A stretch of 64,000 bases of DNA from Pteria penguin (lineage: Eukaryota > Mollusca > Bivalvia > Pterioida > Pteriidae), in contig CM068582.1 in assembly GCA_035048485.1 (NCBI GenBank), positions 32,305,596-32,369,595 of the forward strand, given 5' to 3'. The translations under genes were made by a program, and so were the position numbers. This document shows, one piece after another, positions 37,101 to 46,676 of this stretch (positions within the stretch are counted from its first letter, which is position 1; the number at the start of each line of letters is the position of its first letter). The notes beneath the pieces were generated by a model. That model made no database searches. It was not told the DNA's origin and saw only the letters and a list, made by a program, of their open reading frames with translations.

Positions 37101-37654
37101 GCGAGAGAGAGAGAGCGATACAATTCATCACTGAAATATAGACTATCCTATATCTAACCACTTCCTTCTCTTAGGTGGAGGCTTGGAAGGCTTCGGGATG
37201 ACGGAACATTGGTAATTGGTTAGGGTTCCTACTACAACATGTAACGCGAGTGCATCGTTTAATTATTTTTACAAGAATGAAAAATATTGACGAGTTTTAA
37301 AGGTTTTTTGCCTCTTTGCCTGTTCATTCCTTACGCAAACATATATAGGGAAATGCCCTGTTTATCGGAGGTCGAAGCACGTGCGAGATGTGAGCTATAA
37401 TTATCGCCACCGGTCAGGTAAGAATCAGTATCATTGGTATTGGGTCAGCAGGGACGTGATAGGTCAATTTATCCTACCTGATACATTGTTGAATTTACAT
37501 TCTTAAATAGTATTTTGATTGAAACGTTTATAGTAAAAGATAACCAACTCCAATAACTTCTATGTTTATAAATATATTTAATAAAGAGTTGCGGGATTAA
37601 TTTTGTTGAAGTTGTATTTTTGTTGTTTACTGTGGCAGACGCCTAAAACTAAGA

Positions 37655-37738
37655 AGTATCTCACGTACGCTTATCTCTGTCCTTAGATTGGTTACTTGGC
37701 TCTTACTTGTAACTCAGTTTTGCGATAAAATTGCTCTT
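37655..37738 (-). repeat. Family E fragment
   Basis: AAGAAGTATCTCACGTACGC, TTATCTCTGTCCTTAGATTG and AAATTGCTCTTCAAAG correspond to one end of family E. It abuts a family D copy exactly as if D had inserted at its edge. Confidence 0.6.
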
Positions 37739-37739
37739 C

Positions 37740-37945
37740 AAAGAAAAAAGAGGAGTTACTGGCTCAGTTATATGGCAGAAGTCACCATGGAGCTATACAA
37801 TACATGGATATGAATAATATACTAGAACATATAACACATTACAAAAATGTTTGATTGTAGTGCAATTACGATACCGACTTAGGACGGTCATTTAATTTGA
37901 CAAAAGCCAAACAAATGGTGTGGTTAACCGGTTTGCGGACCCACC
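37740..37945 (+). repeat. Family D short interspersed element
   Basis: AAAGAAAAAAGAGGAGTTAC, GGCAGAAGTCACCATGGAGC, ATAACACATTACAAAAATGT, GCAATTACGATACCGACTTA, GGACGGTCATTTAATTTGAC and GGTGTGGTTAACCGGTTTGC. Very similar to the copy inside RT copy 5 and to 47255-47440. About 180-200 bp, no ORF. Confidence 0.85.
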
Positions 37946-38009
37946 TTCCCAGCAGAACAATCAAAGGACGTACATTTAAAAATTTATAAATAATCCTCCA
38001 TGTAAAGAA

Positions 38010-38067
38010 CAAGGGTCAACAGGTATCGCATATTGAGAGGTCAATATGCGATACCTGTTGACCCTTG
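38010..38067. repeat. Perfect 27-bp inverted repeat with 4-nt loop
   Basis: Arms 38010-38036 and 38041-38067 are exact reverse complements around GAGG. The right arm's last bases (TTGACCCTTG) are then repeated once more at 38067-38077. The RNA would fold into a long perfect stem. Confidence 0.95.
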
Positions 38068-38399
38068 TTGACCCTTGCGATATTCAAATACATATTTACT
38101 GTAGATTTCCCAGTGTCGGCCTCGAACACACTAAAAGGACACAATTTATTAAAATTCGCATATGGTGCACTTAATCAATATATGTCTATATCTTTTTATA
38201 TTTATGGTACTTTACAAACCATTCAAGTGGAACCATAATTAAGTATCATATAAATTACAGCTAGTTAATAAAAATCAGAAGCAGTGCAAAATATTATGAA
38301 AGTTAAGTTTAATACAGCATGTTTTGCTGCTTTCATTCAGAAATACATGAAAATTACTCAACGTTTTTGTTGAATCAAGAGAATCAGGTAAAAGACAAT

Positions 38400-40670
38400 T
38401 GAAATAACAAGTGTGTCAGATTCGGCTATTAAGATGGATTGGAATAGGTCTCAGTTTATGGACATATCGTCTAGCAGACTTTTCAAGGCAGTTAAAACCG
38501 ACATACCTATTGGTGATAACATTCGCCCCTTCCTTAAAATGAAATTTGCAAATAAGGGGATTGATGCTCTTAATTTGAGTAACATTTTGAACAATAGATT
38601 AGTCAAGGATAAAATCCCTCCATATTTCAAACATCAGGAGTCGCCTTGTATTTCTTACAGCTATACATCTTCTGTGTCCTCTAAAATATTTAATTATAAA
38701 AGTGTTTTAGCCAGTAACTCCTCTTTTTTCTTACAGCGTCTTGATTCACATAACATTACAAAAGACCTTCCACCTGTACATGCTCCATATCAAAGTATCT
38801 TTACCCGGTCATGTTGTAACTGGTGATCTCAATATAGTCCATAACAGGAAATTACGAGACCTCCTGAAGGAAGGTCCTAAATAGAGAGAGTCCCGTTCGT
38901 TCACATGGTGTGAAAATTTCAAAATTATGCATGCGATTAATATGCCAGGAGTTGGTCAAAAAGGGATGAAGTGGAGCCTGACACTCTCTCTGAATGGATG
39001 AAATCCATCGGAGAACTACTCAAAAGAAGAATAGGGCGTCTCAGGCATTCGGTAAGAACCAGACATGAGTCTATATTTAATGACCCTGATGTAGCCAGAG
39101 AACTCTCTGAACTCCACGAACAATTTATTATTGTCCCAGCTGACAAAGCAGCAAACAATTATACCTTCGTTTGCAAAAGATTTTACATTAATTGTCTGTT
39201 AGATGAACTTGAATTACACTTTGAACCTGAAAATCCAACATACACACAAACAAATTTATCTATTTCTGAAATACTTCAAAACCACAAATCTGTCCTCGAG
39301 TCTTTTGGAATTACCACGACAAACTCTGACCTTGACTTATCTTATATTTATTGGATTCCAAAAATGCACAAAACCCCTTACAAACATCGTTTCTTTGCTG
39401 GTTCTTCCAAGTGTACCACTAAACCTCTATCCATATTGCTAACGAAGATATTGACATACATCAAGCATGGTCTTTAAATTTACTGTGATACCGCATATTT
39501 CAGAAACGGTATAAATCAGATGCGGATCCTCAAGAATTCTAAAGAACTTTTAGAGAATCTAAAATCTCCGAAATTTAATAATATTTTCAGCATCAAATAT
39601 TTTGACTTCACCACGCTCTACACTACAATTCCGCATCAAAAGCTCAAAAACAGACTTGCTACAATTATTCGAAATTCTTTTTTACATAAAAATGGAAATC
39701 GTAGATATAAATATCTTGTCATTGGGCGGGAAGATACATATTTTGTAAAAGAACATTCTGGTGCAAAACACAAGTATACCGAAGATCAAATCATCAAAAT
39801 GCTGGAATTTTTGATAGACAATATTTTCGTGGTGTTTGGAGGAAAGAAAAAAGAGGAGTTACCGGCTCAGTTATGTGGCAGAAGTCACCATGGAGCTATA
39901 CAATACATGAATATAAATAATATAATAGAACATTTAACACATTACAAAAATATTTGATTGTAGTGCAATTACGATACCGACTTAGGACGGTCATTTAATT
40001 TGACAAAAGCCAAACAAATGATGTGGTGTTTGGAGGGAACATTTTTCAGCAAATCATTGGCATTCCCATGGAACTAACTGCGCCCCTCTTCTTGCTGACA
40101 TTTTGTTATATATTCGTATGAGGCAGAGTTTATTCAAAACATGCTGTCCACATGCAGAAAAAGCCTTGCATCTCTGTTTAATTTTACGTATAGATATATA
40201 GACGACGTATTGTCAATCAATAATCCTAACGTTAAGGATTACATACATGTACATGAAATCTATCCCCATGAACTTAAGATAAACGAGAGCAATAATTCCG
40301 CTTCGTATCTGGATATATTTTTAACTTTCGACAATAATGGTTATTTGAACACCTCTCGGTGTGACAAACGTGACGATTTTAACTTCCAAATAACTAACTT
40401 TCCGTTTCTTTGCAGCAATATCCCGTCCTCACCTGCCTACGGAGTTTTTATATCTCAACTTATAAGGTACGCAAGAGCCTGTTCTCTATACGACGGTTTT
40501 ATTCCAAGGGCCAAACGACTGGCCACTAAGTTGCTCATGCAGGGATATGTTAAAGAACGTCTGAAATCGTCACTGAGGAAGTTGTCCAGTCGCTATGGGG
40601 ATCTTGTACGCAGATATGGTGTGCCTCTTTCTAGAATGATTGATACTATACTGGTATGCGACTAAATGAC
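38400..40670 (+). pseudogene. RT element copy 5, longest copy, multiply broken
   Basis: N-terminal part 38413-38826 (KMKFANKGIDALNLSNILNN, SYSYTSSVSSKIFNYKSVLA) is absent from the other copies. Then 38971-39477: DTLSEWMKSIGELL, IIVPADKAANNYTFVCKRFY, YIYWIPKMHKTPYKHRFFAG. An in-frame TAA at 39475 interrupts HGL*IYCDTAYFRNGINQM. 39520 onward: IKYFDFTTLYTTIPHQKLKN, YKYLVIGREDTYFVKEH. At 39843 a family D element interrupts the ORF. After it, IFQQIIGIPM resumes but a lost G in the GTN codon and an extra base in LLYSYEAE shift frame. YRYIDDVLSINNPNVKD, YLDIFLTFDNNG, CDKRDDFNF, SSPAYGVFISQLIRYARACS run to the stop at 40665. The catalytic YIDD is intact, but at least five lesions separate the parts. 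No GIY-YIG domain follows. Confidence 0.85.
39843..40022 (+). mobile_element. Family D element inserted in the RT ORF
   Basis: The RT reading GTGGTGTTTGGAGG (39829-39842) is duplicated at 40023-40036, flanking a 180-bp insert that matches 37740-37945 and 47255-47440. The 14-bp duplication suggests target-primed or similar integration. The element's own 3' end (..ATGGTGTGG in other copies) partly resembles the duplicated bases, so the exact border is uncertain by a few bases. No coding capacity. Confidence 0.85.
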
Positions 40671-40938
40671 CTGTTCAGTGAACACCAAATATGACCAGTT
40701 TGTACTTTCGTATGTACAATTAGGAAACGAAAACTCTTGATTTTGACATGTTTCTTAAAGCTGAGCTCTGACTATTTAAACATGGGTGACGTGATAAAAA
40801 TTTTTGGGGAACGGAAATTGCCAGAAATAGATCTGGCAATCTCCGTTCCCAACTAAATATAGAGACATGGTGACGTATGTATGGTCAATCAGCCGAGCAG
40901 AGTGACCCAAAATCCATGTACATCGCTCTTATCGGGGG

Positions 40939-40947
40939 TATATAAGG
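40939..40947 (+). promoter_or_regulatory. Left-arm TATA box, inward-facing
   Basis: TATATAAGG preceded by CATCGCTCTTATCGGGGG and, further up, GGTGACGTATG. About 35 bp downstream is GACAGTTAGATAG, a plausible start region. The same arrangement occurs inverted in the right arm. Confidence 0.5.
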
Positions 40948-42192
40948 AAACCTCGGTGTGCATACACCGTGACAGTTAGATAGTTGACTCGATAGAGTTC
41001 TCAACTAAAGATAAGAATTAGGCAATGAAAAAAATGTTTGACGAATGAATTGATTAATCATACATAATTCAAACGAATAAGGCTAATAGTGTAAATGTAT
41101 TATAACGAAGAACAGAAAGTCAATTTAGAAAATTATGTTCCATATTTGTAGAAAACATAAATCTATCGTTTACATTCCTATCGCCATATTCCAAATAAAT
41201 TTAGATTTACTAGACATTTTTCATAGTAAATGTATTTCACTTAATCGAAGAAATGAAAGATTTTACGGGTTAATATGAGTAAATTTATTACTTACATATT
41301 TTGTCTTTTGTCCTGTATATCAAGTATTATTCCCATGTTCAACTCACTCAATACACGATATTTTCATTTCCGGTTGTCAAAAGGAGTGTTCGATAAAACT
41401 AAATAAGGTAAACATGTAAAACTACATCTGAATTAAACTGACTCGTTTCGGCCAATGAATTTTTTCAAGAAAACATGAATTTAAATATATATCTCATCTT
41501 TGTTATATGTAAATTGTATACGAATTTGATTCTTTATAGAATTTACATAGAGCCGAGATATGATATATTTTTAAGTTCATTTTTTCTAGAAAAAGGTCAT
41601 CGGCCATCGGTCATCGAAACATTTAAAAATATTGGAATAAATAAATGCAATTCTTCAATTCTTTTGCCATACACGCAAACGGATTATTTAATTCAGATTT
41701 AATTTTACATGTTTATCTTACTTAGTTTTATCGAACACTCCTTTTGACAACCGGAAATGAAAACATCGTGTATTGAATGAGTTGAACATAGGAATAATAC
41801 TTTAATGTTTCGATTGACATACAGGACAAAAGACAAAATGTGTAAGTAATAAATTTACTCATATTAACCCGTAAAATCTTTCATTTCTTCGATTAAGTGA
41901 AATACATTTACTATATGAAAAATGTCTAGTAAATCTAAATTTATTTGGAATATAGCGATAGGAATGTAAACGATAGATTTATGTTTTCTACAAATATGGA
42001 ACATAATGGCTAAATTGACTTTCCGTTCTTCGTTATTATATACTTACACTATTAGCCTTATTCGTTTGAATTATGTATGATTAATCAATTCATTCGTCAA
42101 ACATTATTTTTTCATAACCGAATTCTTATCTTTAGCTGATTACACTATCGTGTAAACTATCTAACTGTCACGGTGTATGCACACCGATATTT

Positions 42193-42201
42193 CCTTATAT
42201 A
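42193..42201 (-). promoter_or_regulatory. Right-arm TATA box, inward-facing
   Basis: CCTTATATA on the + strand, i.e. TATATAAGG on the minus strand, mirror image of the left-arm box. Confidence 0.5.
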
Positions 42202-42394
42202 CCCCCGATAAGAGAGATGTACATAGATTTTGGGTCACTCGGCTCGGCTGATTGACCATACATACGTCACCATGTCTTTATATTTAGTTGGGAACGGAGA
42301 TTGCCAGATCTATTTCTGGCAATTTCCGTTCCCCAAAAATTTTTATCACGTCACCCATGTTTAAATAGTCAGAGCTCAGCTTTAAGAACTGCAG

Positions 42395-42560
42395 TGACGC
42401 GTGATGCATGCAAACAGGAGACGCTTACTCTCCCCGGGCACCTGGTCTCACCTCGGAATTTTCAGTATTTCGGGGTTCACAACAGTTCCTTTTTGAAACT
42501 TACACGATTTTGTATCTGTCCTTGGACTTTGAGAATGATTAACGGTTAGGTTCTTCTTCG
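42395..42560 (+). repeat. 3' tail block of RT copy 5 (family B core)
   Basis: GATGCATGCAAACAGGAGAC, GCTTACTCTCCCCGGGCACC, TGGTCTCACCTCGG and GGGGTTCACAACAG are the inverted counterpart of the tails of RT copies 1 and 2. It continues the RT element on the far side of the palindrome. Confidence 0.75.
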
Positions 42561-43180
42561 ATATTGATGCAGAATAACATTCATTATTCTGGATAACGAG
42601 ATCCAAGATTGTGTAATAAGAGCTTCGTACCAACCATATAAACTTTCTCAGTGACGTTGTGAGTGTTTCACTTACATATCTCTAGCTGTTTGGTCGTGTT
42701 TGAAATGATTCATCTACCGTGTTTGAAATATTTCAGTTGCTACATACTTTTTCAGAGTAACATACATCTATGACATTGCCAGACTGAGTGACGTGAATTT
42801 GCGATTGTCAAAGAAAAAACGGTAATCACATTCAGGAGCAAAGTATGTAAATGTATGTTCGAAAAAAAAAAGAAGAGGAGAATGCCCTATTAATACGTTT
42901 ATTTGAACACATTATGCTTTTGAGTGGATCAGTTGGCTTTTCCTTCACTGCGAAACAGGAACACTTTTCAAAATTTACAGACTCCACTTATTTTAACGAA
43001 GTAGATAAATACTTTCATTGAGGAATATATAAATTTATGAATTCGTAATACTCACTGAATTAGCGGTACTACACCCTATACATATTCCTTTTTAGCTAGC
43101 CGGGACAATGTTCCCGCACAATGACGCATCCCCTCGCAAAGGAACCATTTGGATCTGATAAACCTAACTGACCCTGTGCC
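42561..43180. other. No recognisable gene
   Basis: TTATTCTGGATAACGAGATC and CAACCATATAAACTTTCTCA around 42585-42660 resemble, inverted, the RT C-terminal coding end at 28200-28290, so a short RT remnant in minus orientation is likely there. The rest is unassigned. Confidence 0.4.
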
Positions 43181-43184
43181 CCAA

Positions 43185-43520
43185 ATTCGATCGGCTCCTC
43201 CTCTAATCATGAACGAGTATCATGTGAAGTTTGAAAGTGCTAGAAATAAATCTACAGTGTGTATCGCGCTCACAAGGTTTCACAGACGGTTTGCCAAAGT
43301 TAAACTTGACCTTTGACTCCGTAACGCAAATCCTCTAATCATTAACAAGTGATATGCGAAGTTTTAAAGTCATTAGATAAAAAGTAGAGTGTATCTTGAC
43401 CATAAGAATTCAGAGACTTTGCCGATGTTGATCTTGACCTTTGACTCCAATACCCGAAATCATTAGGGTACTTTCTCTCATCATCAAGTAACATGTGAAA
43501 TTAGAAAGTGATTGGGCAAA
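43185..43520 (+). repeat. Degenerate tandem repeat, ~130-bp unit
   Basis: The phrases TGACCTTTGACTCC, CTCTAATCATNAAC, ATGTGAAGTTT-AAAG and CACAAGGTTTCACAGAC-like recur about three times with many changes. Confidence 0.6.
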
Positions 43521-43844
43521 AACTTTACTAGCAACAGACAAGGTGAATCATATATATATCATGCTGGCAACACTGAAATTGCAGAACAAAAGTTTACAAT
43601 CAATGATCATGAATTATTTAACATATCCTTGCACGATTCTACTCAGTTTGGCAAAGAATGGAGCAAACATCTTACATCTGTAAATAGGTTGTGGAAAATC
43701 TCTCATGCGAGCAATAATCACTCAAAAGAGTAACAATCTCAGTTTCCAGTTATCAATTTCAAAGAATGAGCAGAAACAATCACGTACTGAAAAAAAGTTT
43801 CCGAATTTTGTCTTCACAGTTTTTGTTAACATTTATGTGTGTAT

Positions 43845-44165
43845 GCAGTTCTGATTTACATTTCTTTCGTCTGTCTTTAAGGGGCATTCACGGTGGGTGT
43901 GGCTAGTCAAACAGCTGACGCTCACTCCTTCTGGGCAGCCGGTCTCACCTCTGAATTCCAGGGGTCCGTGAATGTCCACTGTGGTACATTGGTTATTAAG
44001 TGTCATAGCCATGTAATATTACTTACTTTCGTATTTTACATTAACGCCAAACTGGAGACGCTCATTCCTCCTGGGCACCGTGTCTCACCTCTGAATTTCA
44101 GGGGTCTGTGAATGTCCACTATGGTACATTGTTGTTAGTGCCATAGTCATGTGACAAGGGCACAT
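43845..44165 (+). repeat. Family A, one full core plus a partial second copy
   Basis: TTTCGTCTGTCTTTAAGGGG, ATTCACGGTGGGTGTGGCTA, CAGGGGTCCGTGAATGTCC, then at 44040 a second AACGCCAAACTGGAGACGC, CTCCTGGGCACC and CAGGGGTCTGTGAATGTCC. The block is tandemly duplicated as at 1.4-2.4 kb. Confidence 0.85.
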
Positions 44166-44990
44166 CTTTATAACATAATGAACACAAATTACAAAAGATG
44201 TTGACCTTTGCAACTTGCTATTTTGGACTTAATATCTGCATAAACACATAAACAACTATTCACTCCAAATCAGTAAATTACAAATCTCAATTTGATTTGT
44301 AAATTATTCAGTATGTCGTAAACTTATAATCTTTTGAAATTTAAATCAAAATTTCAAAACTTTTATTTTTAGCATTTGATATTCATTACTGAAAACAGTG
44401 ATTGTTGCGCATTTGAGCGATTGTTTCTAAAATACTAGGTTGCCCTACACCTGATAAACAAGCAAACGGTGGGCAATAAAAACTGTCGTCTGCAAATTTT
44501 ACACAAATTTTCACAACCTGTATCAAATTTGCTGGTTTGTTTATATGTCGTCTGAATCATTAACATCATCGATTCTGCTAACGAGATGCATCACAAAACG
44601 CGGGCATAATCAAGACTACATAGGAACAAACCAACACATTTGACACAGGTTAGGGAAAATGTGTGTAGAGTCTTCAGAAGAGAGATCGAGGGTACGTTTT
44701 TATTGTTGATCGTTTGCTTAATGTTTACATGTATATTGCCGATTCGAATATTTTTTTTATCCCGATCTACATGATTTTTAAAATTATTTGCTCAGTTTTC
44801 AGGACAATGGAAATGGAAATATTTCATTTTCAAATTTTAGTTTTAGTATTATTACTGTTATTTCAATTCAAGAAAATTAGGGACGGCAAATCCGTAAACA
44901 TTTCTCGTGACAATTTCTTTCGTACCCTTGGTTCAGTTATATTGATCTAAAGGGTTTTTTGTTTCTTATTTCTTTTTATGTAAGAATGTT
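44166..44990. other. No recognisable gene
   Basis: The ORF 44714-44950 is hydrophobic and low in complexity with no homolog in the window. AATCTCAATTTGATTTGTAAATT and similar imperfect inverted repeats occur near 44270-44350. Confidence 0.35.
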
Positions 44991-44994
44991 CTAT

Positions 44995-45545
44995 CCTCAT
45001 TAAAACTCTAAAACTAAGTCTGTCTTCCTCATGCATGATGAGTTCCTTGGCTCTTTCACTTCATTTTGATACTTTGCTCAACACATACATATACTTTTGA
45101 TTTCTACCGTGTCTGCCACATCCCTGAGGAAACATGTTGCCGAAATGCGCATATGGTACACTAAGTTACTACAGGTATATATATATATGCTCATGTTAAA
45201 TATAACCACTGGGTCGATACCGTTGTGAAGGAGGGAGGGATTATATCGCCGAGGGCAATCACAAGTCTAGTTTTAGTGTCTCTGCACTGACCCGCAATAT
45301 ATACTTTTAATTTACTGTGACAAAATTATTGTAAAACTGGGTAGATTCTACCTCATGCATAGTTGTTCTTTTACCAGTTTTTTTAGTTCTTGTATTAAGA
45401 TCTTTGCTCTTCAAATATTCATACTTTAGATTTCTAATGTTTCTGCCTAGAGCATCACTGAAGAGACTTAGGTTGTCCAGATGCATATATGGTGTACTAA
45501 ATTTATACCGATATATATGTTCTTGTATTAATTCTAATACTAAAA
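44995..45545 (-). repeat. Two family E copies, minus orientation
   Basis: First: CTTCCTCATGCATGATGAG, AACATGTTGCCGAAATGCGC, ATATGGTACACTAAGTTACT. Second: TCTACCTCATGCATAGTTGT, AGAGCATCACTGAAGAGACT and GATGCATATATGGTGTACTA. Between them CGCCGAGGGCAATCACAAGT resembles the CCCTCGGGG..AGTCC border at 17870. Confidence 0.7.
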
Positions 45546-45683
45546 CTTGACGAGGATCGTCGTATTCTATGTTTATAGAATAACCCTATACTCCACTTCT
45601 TCTATTCAATGGTTATACCAACACATCTTGAATATTCCTCAGTGTTTGAAATAAAATCTTTAAGGCCAAGAAAACAATTGACG

Positions 45684-45847
<164 letters not shown>

Positions 45848-46263
45848 TACAGCAGGGGTCGATATAATACAGTAAAACATTTTATATTTTATTTACCGCT
45901 AACATTCGTGACTGATACAATGATTTAACGTAGTCCTAATGTACAGTAAAAGTTACGTAAAATCTAAAACTAATGAAGACTAAATATTGTACACATGAAA
46001 TTTAAGTACACATTTGAATTTCGAATTCACTGAAGCAATTTTAAACATACATAGTTGTTTTACTTGACTCAAATCGTCAAATCTTTAAATTTCATAAATA
46101 TTTACGGTTGAAATGATGAAACATTATTTATATGAATCAATGGTCGATGATAACCTGTATCTGTTATGATGTTTTCGACCGGCCGCAGGTTTGATAATTC
46201 TTTGTCATTTTCCGAAGACAAAGGAATCAATTCCGTTATCAAATTTGACACATGAGCATATCT

Positions 46264-46676
46264 TTATCTATACTTTGTAGCCTTCCCTTTCCTATTAAAT
46301 GAATATTTATTCTCTTCTGAATTCTCACTATATTCACTCATTACACTGCTAGGTATTGACCTCAAAGTAAGAGTGTTATAGAAATTGTTCACCTCTGTGT
46401 CTTCTTCACTCGTTGTTGATTCGATAGACCAGTTCCTGCGTATAGGGTGTGGTTCTAGATATTCAACATTGGGTTCAGCGTTGGCATTTGGTTTACTGGC
46501 TGGAGGTGGCAGTGTTGGTGCCATGGTTTGCGGTGGTGGAAGTAATTCACCTATCTCGGTGTGTATTTGAAGATTTTCAGTTGCACCATTAGTACAAAGG
46601 TCATTCGTATCCATAAGGTTTTCAGATTCATTGTTGTTTGTTTGCGATCGTCCATTTACCATTAAGGACATCATGT
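46264..46676 (-). CDS. Gene B exon 6 (cytoplasmic tail and stop)
   Basis: Acceptor CTGTTTTTCCAG. Starts DMMSLMVNGRSQTNN like gene A. EPNVEYLEPHPIRRN aligns with gene A's EPNAAYIGLELDNFEPGPSRSN with a gap of about seven residues. Then come 55 extra residues (231 to the end) with an acidic SEEDTEVNN stretch and basic RKGKATKYR end. Confidence 0.88.

Larger units (their letters stand above)
40752..42388. mobile_element. 1.6-kb near-perfect palindrome (foldback-like element)
   Basis: Arms of about 690 bp (40752 to about 41445 and about 41677 to 42388) are reverse complements with few mismatches, around a unique centre of about 230 bp. Both ends read TTAAAGCTGAGCTC, so the element may be flanked by a TTAA target duplication. 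Each arm carries a nested 44-nt hairpin near its end (40807-40850, 42290-42333) and a TATATAAGG box pointing inward. The centre includes an ORF of 75 codons (41475-41702) with no recognised domain. It lies between the ORF end and the family B-like 3' tail of RT copy 5, so it inserted after that element did. It could be a foldback/MITE-type DNA element or two inverted copies of one element end. Confidence 0.9.

Noticed and set aside
40752..42388. Pair of inverted LTRs of a retrovirus-like element
   Set aside because: No TG...CA ends, no primer-binding site or gag/pol between the arms, and the centre is only ~230 bp.
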